This document shows, in pieces, positions 37,169 through 46,200 of a DNA stretch of 64,000 nucleotides. This DNA comes from Pseudolysobacter antarcticus (GTDB lineage: Bacteria; Pseudomonadota; Gammaproteobacteria; Xanthomonadales; Rhodanobacteraceae), in NCBI RefSeq assembly GCF_004168365.1, contig NZ_CP035704.1:3906001-3970000 (forward strand). The letters run 5' to 3'. Under the pieces are notes generated by a model. The model was not told the DNA's origin and did no database searches. It saw only the letters and a program-made list of their open reading frames with translations. Numbering within the stretch: the first letter of the stretch is position 1; each line of letters opens with the position of its first letter. A program made the translations under genes and the position numbers.

Positions 37169-37459
37169 ATGCTGAATACCTTGAGTGCCGCGGATTTCGA
37201 ATCGCTAGTCGGACAGAATCTTTCTTTCGAGTTTGCGGCAGGCGCGTACGAACTCGAACTTGTCGAGGTACGACCGATTCGTAATCCCTCGCCACGCGAG
37301 GCGCCGCCATTCGCACTGATATTGCGCGGCCCCCGAAATTCACCACTGCAGCAGGGTGTTTATCGCGTGCAGCACCCGGAGCGCGGTCCGCTCGATCTGT
37401 TCATGGTTGCACTCGGACCCGATGCGCACGGGCTCGTCTACGAGATTATTTTCAACTAG
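37169..37459 (+). CDS. DUF6916-type small protein, copy 1
   Basis: The 96-aa protein (MLNTLSAADFESLVGQNLSF) is homologous to the 96-aa product at 51026. Shared text includes FALILR, GVYRVQHP / GIYVYDHP, P-GPDAHG / PIGSDAHG and the ending YEI-FN. ATG 37163 would add two residues, but with 37169 both copies have identical length. It is convergent with the GNAT gene and overlaps its stop by 8 bp, as in copy 2. From memory, this family occurs next to phage-tail-collar genes; its function is unknown. There is no signal peptide. Confidence 0.75.
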   Translation: MLNTLSAADFESLVGQNLSFEFAAGAYELELVEVRPIRNPSPREAPPFALILRGPRNSPLQQGVYRVQHPERGPLDLFMVALGPDAHGLVYEIIFN

Positions 37460-37985
37460 AGTCGCTCGTGTCTGGCGCCGGCGTGCGCCAGCCCAGGAAA
37501 TGATAGACACCGCGATCTTCTATCAAGCTGAATCCCAATCGCTGGTACAAACGCTGCGCAGGGTTGTTCGGCTCGACGTGCAGCGCCAGCTGAATTTGTT
37601 TGATCGTCGCCTCTTGCATCAGCGCATCGAGCAAGCTTGAGCCGATGCCGCCGCCGCGCATGCGCTCGATCAACGCGATGTCCATCAGGCGAATTTCATT
37701 GGGCGTGCGATAGACGTATATACGGCCAATCGGTTCGCCTTCGTGCTCGACGACCAGAAAATCCGCACCGATATACACTCGACGGTAATGTTCGTGCTGC
37801 AACTGAAATTGTTGTTGCAGAAAATCGCGCTTGGCCTGATCGGGCCACGGCACCGGGCGCATTTCTTCAGCGCGCACCGATGCGTAAAGCGCTTCAAGAA
37901 ATACCGTATCTGCAGCGCTTTCGTTGCGTAGTGCGAGCGCTGCCGACGAATCAGCCCATCCATGGGCGAGTATCTGTGCACTCAT
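37452..37985 (-). CDS. GNAT-family N-acetyltransferase, copy 1
   Basis: The 177-aa protein has the GNAT fold: LRNESAADTVFLEALYASVR at the start, the beta4-type EGEPIGRIYVYR, then RGGGIGSSLLDALM as the acetyl-CoA pyrophosphate loop (variant of Q/RxxGxG/A), and NNPAQRLYQRLGFSLIE. It is a paralogue of the product at 51309. The acceptor is unknown; by location it may act on a component of the collar/giant-protein set. It begins 56 bp after the Tat-protein gene. Confidence 0.88.
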   Translation of the reverse strand: MSAQILAHGWADSSAALALRNESAADTVFLEALYASVRAEEMRPVPWPDQAKRDFLQQQFQLQHEHYRRVYIGADFLVVEHEGEPIGRIYVYRTPNEIRLMDIALIERMRGGGIGSSLLDALMQEATIKQIQLALHVEPNNPAQRLYQRLGFSLIEDRGVYHFLGWRTPAPDTSDSS

Positions 37986-38041
37986 GCTGGCGTGATCACG
38001 CTTGCGGCAAAGCGATGTGGCACATTCGGCGCACTTTTCGC

Positions 38042-38689
38042 TTAGACGATTTCCGTGATTCGGAATGCCAGGTAATCGAAATTGCGTGCCTGTCCGAAAC
38101 GCGCCTGCAGCGGCGCGCTTTTTTCGTCATTGTGATCGAACGCCCAAAGGTTGGCCCTGCTGCCGTCACGTTGTGGGCTGGCCAGAACATAACTGCCGGG
38201 CTGCAACAACGGCACGTCGAGCTGGGTCAAGGCGCAATGCGTTTGCCGATCCGCCTGCGCCGAGATATCAGCCTTCAGCGCATAGCTCAAAGCGAGACCA
38301 CGCATCGCTTCGCGGCCGGCCGAAAATCTGACCGCCCCGCTACTGCCATGTGGATTGTCCGCGCGGAAATCCCATGCGATGTAGGAGTTCTGTTTACCGT
38401 CAAGCGAATCAAATAGTGCGTGCACGCGCAAACTGGCGAGCGCGGGATCACCATCTGCCACATGGAAAGCATCCAGGCAAATCTCGACACGCGAAGCCAC
38501 GCACGACGTTGCGCCGCAGGCCTGGATCGAACGTAATGCGCCCTCGCCGTCCACGCGCGCCAGCGTAAACCCATCTTGTCGTTGGAGGGTTGCAACGAAA
38601 GGCGAGCCCAGCGTCGATGTCGCCACGCAGGCGAGCGGAAGTGCCGCCACCGACGAGCCAGTGATTGCAAGAAAGTTGCGCCTGCGCAT
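38042..38689 (-). CDS. Tat-type exported protein of unknown function linked to collar genes
   Basis: The 215-aa protein starts at 38689 with GGGGA upstream. Its N-terminus MRRRNFLAITGSSVAALPLA is a twin-arginine-like signal, suggesting export in folded form. The mature part (about 30-215) is beta-rich, with two cysteines close together (QACGATSC) and the text WDFRADNPHGSSGAVRFSAG. It follows collar gene c by 16 bp. In copy 2 the same position, at the same 16-bp distance, holds only a short reading frame. I do not recognise the family; it may be a helper for assembly of the collar proteins. Confidence 0.7.
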   Translation of the reverse strand: MRRRNFLAITGSSVAALPLACVATSTLGSPFVATLQRQDGFTLARVDGEGALRSIQACGATSCVASRVEICLDAFHVADGDPALASLRVHALFDSLDGKQNSYIAWDFRADNPHGSSGAVRFSAGREAMRGLALSYALKADISAQADRQTHCALTQLDVPLLQPGSYVLASPQRDGSRANLWAFDHNDEKSAPLQARFGQARNFDYLAFRITEIV

Positions 38690-38705
38690 AAAAATTCCCC
38701 GTGTA

Positions 38706-39224
38706 TTAGGTGCGTGGTGGATAAACGCCTTGTAGCGCGATACAGAAGTTCAGCGTGAGATAAGGCTGCATGTTGTTGTGCGGCTGATCGCCGCCGGCCG
38801 GCGCGATAACTGTGTCATACATTTGCGCCAGCCCCGTGTTGGCAGCCTGATAGAGATTTGCACCTACCGAGCGTCCAAACACTTCCGCAACCGCCTGCGG
38901 ATCTTCGCCCGGCTGCGTCGAAGCCATCAGCGGATGCGGGTGCGATGGCATCTCAGACTCAAGCAGCGTTACGGTTTCGCTGCCACCGGTTTCCCCAAGA
39001 TCATGCAGCGACAGCCCAGGGCCCTGGCCCGGATGCATGGGCGCGCTGCCCTGCATGTTCGGCAATGCAAAATTGGATTTCCCGTCTCCGCCATAGGTGG
39101 TTCCCAGCAACGAGAATAGTGCAGTGTTCTGGCTGAGGGGCATAATCTGCCCGTTGCAGAACGCCCAGCCCTTGGGTGCAAAATTGAATGGAAAAATGCG
39201 AATCTCGGCAACGAACGGATCCAT
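38706..39224 (-). CDS. Phage-tail-collar (MdpB-type) protein c, copy 1
   Basis: The 172-aa protein has the collar domain (about 5-60: IRIFPFNFAPKGWAFCNGQI, LFSLLGTTYGGDGKSNFALP) followed by a variable middle and a conserved end (NMQPYLTLNFCIALQG). The sub-type is set by GPGLSLHDLGETGGSETVTL, which matches the c protein of copy 2 (GPGLSPRVIGESGG). Collar proteins trimerise at tail-fibre bases in phages; the bacterial MdpB-like members are of unclear role. No signal peptide is present. Confidence 0.88.
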   Translation of the reverse strand: MDPFVAEIRIFPFNFAPKGWAFCNGQIMPLSQNTALFSLLGTTYGGDGKSNFALPNMQGSAPMHPGQGPGLSLHDLGETGGSETVTLLESEMPSHPHPLMASTQPGEDPQAVAEVFGRSVGANLYQAANTGLAQMYDTVIAPAGGDQPHNNMQPYLTLNFCIALQGVYPPRT

Positions 39225-39237
39225 GGAAGCCTTCCCC

Positions 39238-39741
39238 TTAGGTCTGAGACGGAAATATTCCGAAAAGCGAAATGATGAAATCTACACAAAGATAAGGCTG
39301 AAAGTTTTCATGGGGCTGGTTACCCCCTACAGAATTGATCGATTGGGCATTCATCGCCGAATTTGCGGTGGTAGCAATATAAGGCGTGTAATTTGGGGTC
39401 GTCGCCGGGATATTGTTGGCGACCGTCGTCGCCGACGCATCATCCGTACTAGCCAAGAACGCGTGGCGGTGCGACGGAATCTGGGCGACGCTCAGCGTGA
39501 TCGTCTCGGCGCCGCCAGTTTCGGCCAAAGTGAAGCCGTTGCCGAAATGCAAGGGCAGGCGTCCGCGCTGATCTGGTAACGCGAACGTGCTCTGGCCATC
39601 GCCGCCATAAGTGGTGCCGATCAAGTTGAACAAGGTTTCATATTCAGAAATCGGCAAAAGCTGCCCTTCACAAAACATCCAGCCGGCCGGTGCGAAATTC
39701 CCGGCGAACATGCGAATTTCGCCTACGTATGGTTGCGCCAT
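39238..39741 (-). CDS. Phage-tail-collar (MdpB-type) protein b, copy 1
   Basis: The 167-aa protein starts MAQPYVGEIRMFAGNFAPAG. It differs from the a and c proteins by the CEGQLLPISEYETLFNLIGT segment; the ISEYE or IAEYE text is shared with the b protein of copy 2. The fold is the collar domain followed by a variable histidine-containing part (AQIPSHRHAF) and a conserved hydrophobic end (PYLCVDFIISLFGIFPSQT). It lies 12 bp after gene a. Confidence 0.88.
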   Translation of the reverse strand: MAQPYVGEIRMFAGNFAPAGWMFCEGQLLPISEYETLFNLIGTTYGGDGQSTFALPDQRGRLPLHFGNGFTLAETGGAETITLSVAQIPSHRHAFLASTDDASATTVANNIPATTPNYTPYIATTANSAMNAQSINSVGGNQPHENFQPYLCVDFIISLFGIFPSQT

Positions 39742-39753
39742 CGTCTTGCTCCC

Positions 39754-40260
39754 CTAAGTTTGCGACGGAAAAATGCCTTGAAGGGCAATCGAGAAATTCA
39801 ATACCAGAAACGGCTGCATATTCAGGTGTGCCTGACTTCCACCGATGATGCCAATGGTCGACGGATCCATTGCGTCCAGAGCGGCTGGAGGCGTATAGGT
39901 CTGCGATAGGGGGCTGGCCAGGAAATTACCCGTCGGAATGGCGACGTTGGTGTTGTTCGACTGCGTAGAAGCCTGTGCAACATGTACATGCGTAGGCAGC
40001 TCGGAGATGGATAGCGTGTGCGCTTGTTCGCCACCCCGCTCGCCCAAAGTGTGTGCGTTGCCGAAATGAATCGGCGTACGGCTCTGCAGGTCTGGCAGGC
40101 CGAAATTGACGCGTCCGTCACCGCCGTATGTCGTACCGAGCAACGAGAACAACCCTTGATTTTGGTTGATCGGCAACAACTGACCATTGCACAACGCCCA
40201 GCCCTTCGGTGGAAAACCGAAGGACATAATGCGAATTTCCGACAAAAATGGCTCTGCCAT
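39754..40260 (-). CDS. Phage-tail-collar (MdpB-type) protein a, copy 1
   Basis: The 168-aa protein starts at 40260 with a strong AAGGAG, 24 bp after the giant gene. The collar text is FPPKGWALCNGQLLPINQNQ and LFSLLGTTYGGDGRVNFGLP; the INQNQ/VQQNQ text pairs it with the a protein of copy 2. The end is MQPFLVLNFSIALQGIFPSQ. It lacks a signal peptide, although the giant protein encoded before it is exported. Confidence 0.88.
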   Translation of the reverse strand: MAEPFLSEIRIMSFGFPPKGWALCNGQLLPINQNQGLFSLLGTTYGGDGRVNFGLPDLQSRTPIHFGNAHTLGERGGEQAHTLSISELPTHVHVAQASTQSNNTNVAIPTGNFLASPLSQTYTPPAALDAMDPSTIGIIGGSQAHLNMQPFLVLNFSIALQGIFPSQT

Positions 40261-40284
40261 ACCAAACTCCTTCTTCGATGAGTT

Positions 40285-43200
40285 CTACGGGGTAATGCCG
40301 CAACTGCCGGCAGCGACACCATTGATGGTTCCGGTGACCGTACCGTCACTGCTAACCGTAGCGGCCGCCGGATTCTGCGAAACCAGATAATTGTGAACGG
40401 TGGGTTCAATCTGGGCGCCGGACGTCAAACCTTCGAGATTGAAGGTCGAGGTATTTGCCCTGCGCAGCTGCAAACCATAAAAACCGGCACCACCCGAATT
40501 GGTCGTGTTGCCGCTGACCTTGCCGCAGATGGTGCTGTTGTTGCGCGCCTGCAGACGAATGGCATCGAGCGCGGTGCCGCCAGCGGCGACGCTGGAATTA
40601 TTTCCGGTGACGGCAATCTTCAACAGGCCACCCGGTCCCGACGAACCGGACGATTCGCCTTGAATCGGGTACGCGTTATCGATGGCGCTGATTGTATTGT
40701 TTGCGACGTTCGCGTTGATGGTACCGAAGCCGACGACCGACGTGCCGGAGTTGAACACGCGGATGCCGACCTGATTTCCGCCTACCCCGGTGCCGACGAG
40801 GACGTTGTTTTTCACGTCGCCCGTTGCCGTACCCGGGCCACTGCCGCTGAATACGTTGATCAGGGTGCTGATCATTCCGGAGACGTGGTTGCCGTCCACA
40901 TTGAAGGCCAGCGTCGAGGTCACCGCACGCGAAACCTGTATGCCCTGGTTACCCTGATTCGGTGCGCCGGGGGTGACGGTGTTGTTGAGGAATGTCGCAT
41001 TCAACGACGAGCCATCGCCCGAATCTGCCGACAACGCGATCGCGCGGTTGCCGGTCAATGTCGAGTTTTGCACCGTGCCGGTCAGGGAGCCTGTCGTATT
41101 CGTCTGCAGGAACACGCCGTTATTTCCGGATGCGGTGCTGTTGTCCTTGATGGTGCACGCATCGAAAGTGATGGTGCCGCTGGTGGCCGAATTGTGCACG
41201 CGGATATTGTCTTCGGTCGAGCCGCTTACCTCGGCTCTTGTCACCAACGCGCTCGCATCGAGCAGGTCATTGAGCAGAATGCCAGCCTGCTCCCCCGTTG
41301 CATTCGTATTGTTCTGGATCAGCAGATCATTGGCCTTGAAACCGGAAACCGACGTGCCCTTGATGCCGCTGTTGGCGTTATTTTTTATCCACATCGACGC
41401 TAGGTTGACTTTGGTGCTTGTGAGGGAGATGCCGTCACCGGTCGTCTTCTGAATCGTGCCGCCACTGCAGGCCGTCGTTCCTGTCTTGCACGTATTCGTC
41501 GTGCCATCGCCAATTACGGTCATCACGCCGGAACCGGTATTGTTGAGGATGATGCCGCTGGCCGGGCCGGAGGCCGCCGTGCCCGCCGTAATGCTCCTGA
41601 AATTAAGCCCTGCCGCGCCGATGGTGGTATTTGTCACGTTCAGTGCGGTTGCTGTGGTGGTCCTCAAGGAACTTCCGGTGACTGTCGCTGTGACCGTACC
41701 GCCGCCGGTGGCGGTAAAGGCGGGGTTGGCGCCCGTATTGGCAGCTATGACCCCACTGAAAGCAATCAAGGCACCCGTGTTATTGCTTAACGAGATGCCA
41801 CTGCCAGTTTCGTTGATCGAGCCTGACATCCCGATCGTGTCGCTGGTGCGATTGCTGACGACCACCGCGTTGCCGGAATTGTTGATGATCGGCTCGGCAA
41901 AGCTCACATTGCCGTTGCCGCCGTTGACAAGGAAAGCCGCTCCCGAGCCGCCGGCCGAATGGGCAATCTGGCCGATCGACGCCGAGAATGCCGTGCCGCC
42001 GACACCGCCAAAGGCGTTGACCAGGGATATGCCGGTTGTCGTCGAGTTGAGGCTGCTCACGAATGCAATGTTCGGCAAGACGATAGAGGCGTTGTTGACG
42101 TCTAGCGCTGGGCCACCGTTGGAATCAAGCCTGCCGACTCCCGAATTTTGCGATATACGGAAGCCTGTGCCCGCACCCGCATTCATTGCGCCGGTGCTGC
42201 TTACCAACAAACCAGTACCGGCATTGTTGTAGATGGTCAGGCTGGCGAAGGACAAATCGCCAAGGACGTTGCTCAGCGTCATGCCATTGACCGGCACACC
42301 GCTGGTGCTGTCACCAATACTGGTGGTGCCGCCGCTGACGGTCTGGAAGGAGCCGCCCGGGGTCGCATCGAACGTCATGCCACTGATCTGCACGCCCGTA
42401 CCGCCAGTGAAACGCGTGATGGTGTTGTCGTTGAACGCGGTGATGTAAGCCGTGCCCACAGTGCGGCTGATGTCGATACCGCGCACGCCGGCCGTGATCG
42501 TGTTGTTGGAGACCGCAATCTGCTCCGTGGTGCCGGTCGAGCCGAATGTGGCCTTGATGCCTTCAACGCTCGATCCGCTGATGGTGTTGCCATTGATTGT
42601 TACATCGACGTTGTTGGCACCGGTCGCGTTGATATTGACCGCATTCGGCACGCCCTGCAAATCGAGGCCGCGAATTTCGACCGCAGTCAAATTACCTGCG
42701 GTGGCAGGCACCGAAACTGCACTTGCCGCACTGGCGTTGATCTTCGGCTGCAACCCGGCCGCAACCAGCGTACCGAAGCCAGGAACGGACAGACCAAAAC
42801 CCTCGCCCCACATCCTCTGGCCACTCTTGAGCACGATGCCACCGCCGAGAGGAGTCGTGCCGGTATTGCCGCGGAAAACGAAGATGATGTCGCCCGCAGC
42901 GGATGCAGTCTGAGCTGCGGCCAGAGTCTCGAAGGCATTGGAAGATCTGCCATCGCTACCCGAGGCCGAATTATTGGCATCGACCAAGTCGCGCACATAC
43001 CAGACCATCTGGCTGACCGTCACGCTGACCGTGCCGCTGACGAGGCCAGGGGTCGGCGTCGCCGAATCGGTGACCTGGAACGGGAAGGTATCCGTGCCCG
43101 TAAAGCCGGCCTTGGGCACGTAGGTGAACGAGCCATTCGCGGCAATCGAATAGTTGCCGTTGTTGGTCGAGTTACCGGCTGCGACGACCACACTGGGTGC

Positions 43201-46200
43201 TGACGGGCCATCCGCATCGGTCGGCAACGACTTGGTCAGGATGCTGTTCGCATCAACGATGGAGACAACACCGGGCAGCGTCGCACCAGCGACATGCAAC
43301 TGAGTGTTGCCCGCGGTCGTGTAAGCAATCGTCGACGTGGTCAGAACCGGCGCGATGTTGGCGTGCGTGATCGTAACCACGAAGGTCTGACTGGCCGAGG
43401 TATCGACGCCGCCGTTGGCGGTGCCTCCGTTGTCATGAATCTGCACGGTAACGTTCGCGGTCTTGCTGCCAGCCGTCGCTTGCACCGCAGGGGTGAAGGT
43501 CAACACGCCGCTGGCGGAGATTGCGGGTTGCGCGGCAAACGCGCCGTTGTTGTCGTTGCTCACGATGAAGTTCACGGCCTGACCAGACTCATTCGGCGGA
43601 CCGGCCGAGATCGCCGTCGCCCAGCCATTCACCGTTTGCGCACCGACATTATCGAGCAAGTTCTGGTCAGCGCCCTTGGTGAAGCTCGGCACATCATTGA
43701 CCGGCGTGACGTTGATGACAAAGGTTTGCGCCGCTGACGTATCGACGCCACCGTTGGCAGTGCCGCCGCTGTCCTTGATGACCAGCGTGATGGTGGCCGT
43801 ACCGTTGGCGTTTGCCGCCGGGGTATAGGTCAACACGCCGGCGGGTGAAATCGTCGGGGCAACACTGAACAGCGCCGCGTTGGTGTTGTTGGTCAGGGTG
43901 AAGCTGAGAGTCTGAGTGGACTCATCCGCGGGGCCAGCCGAAATTGCTGTGGCCCATGGATTGACGGTCTGCGCACCGGAATCCTCAAGCACAGTCTGGT
44001 CGGCGCCCTTGGTGAAGCTCGGCACATCGTTCACCGCGGTGACGTTGATCGCGAACGTCTGCGCCGCCGAGGTATCGACACCGCCATTGGCTGTGCCACC
44101 GTTGTCGTGCAACTGCACTGTGACCGTCGCAGTGCCGTTCGCATTCGCCGCTAGTGTGTATGTGAGCGTGCCGTTGGCGGCGATGCTCGGCTGTACCGCG
44201 AACAAGGCATTATTGTTATTGCTGACGATAAAGTTCAGCGTCTGGATGCTGCCATCGTTGTCGTTGAGCGCAGTCGCCCAGCCCACAACGTTCTGTGCCA
44301 CAGCATCTTCAAGCACCGTCTGATCGGCGCCTTTGGTAAAGCTCGGCGCGTGGTTCACGAGGGCGACGTTGATATTGAACGTTTGTACTGCCGACGTATC
44401 GACGCCACCGTTAGCCGTACCGCCGGTGTCATGGATTTGCACACTGACAATCGCCGTGCCGAATTTGCTTGGCGCAAGCGTGTAGCTCAATGTCCCATTC
44501 GCGGCGATAGTGGGTTGTGTGCTGAACAACGCATTATTGTTGTTCGAAACGATGAAGTTCAGCGTCTGCGCGGCTTCATCGGCAGGCCCAGCGGAAAGTG
44601 CCGTGGCCCAGCCGGCAGTCGTATGCGCACCGGTGTCTTCGAGCACGCTTTCGTCGGCGCCTTTGGTGAAGCTCGGAACATCGTTGACCGGCGTAACGTT
44701 GATATTGAACGTTTGCACGGCCGAGGTATCAACGCCGCTATTGGCGGTGCCGCCATTGTCATGCAACTGCACCGACACGATGCTCGTCCCGTTCGCACTC
44801 GGCGCGAGCGTATAGGTCAGCGTGCCGGTTGCTGTCACTGCAGGCTGTACCGCAAACAACGTGTTGTTGTCGTTAGTCACGATGAAATTCAAGGCCTGAC
44901 CAGACTCGTTCGTCGGACCAGCAGAAATCGCTGTGGCCCAGTTGACGATACTTTGCGGCGCTGCATCTTCAAGCACCGTCTGGTCAACGCCCTTGGTGAA
45001 GCTCGGTGCCTGGTTGACGGCACTAACCGTGATGACAAAAGTTTGCGCAACCGAAGTATCCACGCCGCCGTTAGCCGTGCCGCCGTTGTCCTGCGCGACG
45101 ACCGAGATGGTGGCAGTTCCTGCGGTATTGGTCGCCGGGGTGAAGGTCAGCACGCCCGCTGCCGAAACGGCCGGGGCGACCGAGAACAAAGCCGCGTTGG
45201 TATTGCCGGTTACATTGAAGCTGACCGTCTGGGCAGATTCATCAGCCGGGCCCGGTGAGATTGCCGTGGCCCAACCGCTGACGGTCTTGAGGCCCGAATT
45301 CTCCAGCACGGTCTGATCGGCACCCTTGGTGAAGCTCGGCGGATCGTTCACTGCAGTGATATTGATCACGAAGGTTTGCGCTGCGCTGGTATCAACACCG
45401 CCGTTGGCAGTGCCGCCATCGTCCTTGAGCACCAGCGTGATCGTCGCCGAGCCGTTGGCATTGGCTGCCGAGGTGTATGTCAGTACACCGGTCGAGGAAA
45501 CTGCCGGGGCTGCGCTGAACAAGGCTGCATTGGTATTGCCAGTCACCTGGAAGGTGAGAACTTGTCCGCCGCCATCACCATCGCTGATTGCCGTAGCCCA
45601 GCCATTGATCGTTTTTGCGCCCGCATCTTCCAGCGAGGTTTGATCCACACCCTTGGTAAAGGCTGGCGCGCTATTGATCGAGATAATCGCGACCGTGCTT
45701 GTGACCGCAACGCTGTTGGCGCTGCCGTCGTTGACGGTCCAACTGATCGTGCGCGTAGCTGCGGTCGGATTCTGCGAGGTATTGTTGTAGGTCACGCTGG
45801 CGAGCGCGAGCTGATAATTCGCGACCGTGGTACTGCCGCTCAAGCTAAGTACGCCCGTGCCGGCATTGAAGCTGCCGGTAATGCCGTTGGCGTTGACGAA
45901 ACCGAGCACGTCCTGCGCACTGTTGAAATTGGCACTGATCGCAACTGTTGCGCTGGTCAGGTTGGTGTTGTCGACATCGCTCACCGTGATGCCGGCATCC
46001 AGCACCAGCGGCGGATTGGCTTCGGTGTAGGTGACTGCTGCGCCCGCAACTACAACCGGCGGATCATTTACCGGCGTGACGGTGATGGTGCTGGTCACGG
46101 CCGCACTTGCGGCGGCGCCGTCGCTGACGAGCCAAGTCACGATGCGCGACGCAGCCGCTGGATTTTCCGAGGTATTGCTGTAGCTAACGCTGCGCAAGGC

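Noticed and set aside
38706-40260. Prophage remnant because of tail-collar proteins
   Set aside because: No capsid, terminase, integrase, lysis genes or attachment sites; the same three genes occur twice beside giant exported proteins.
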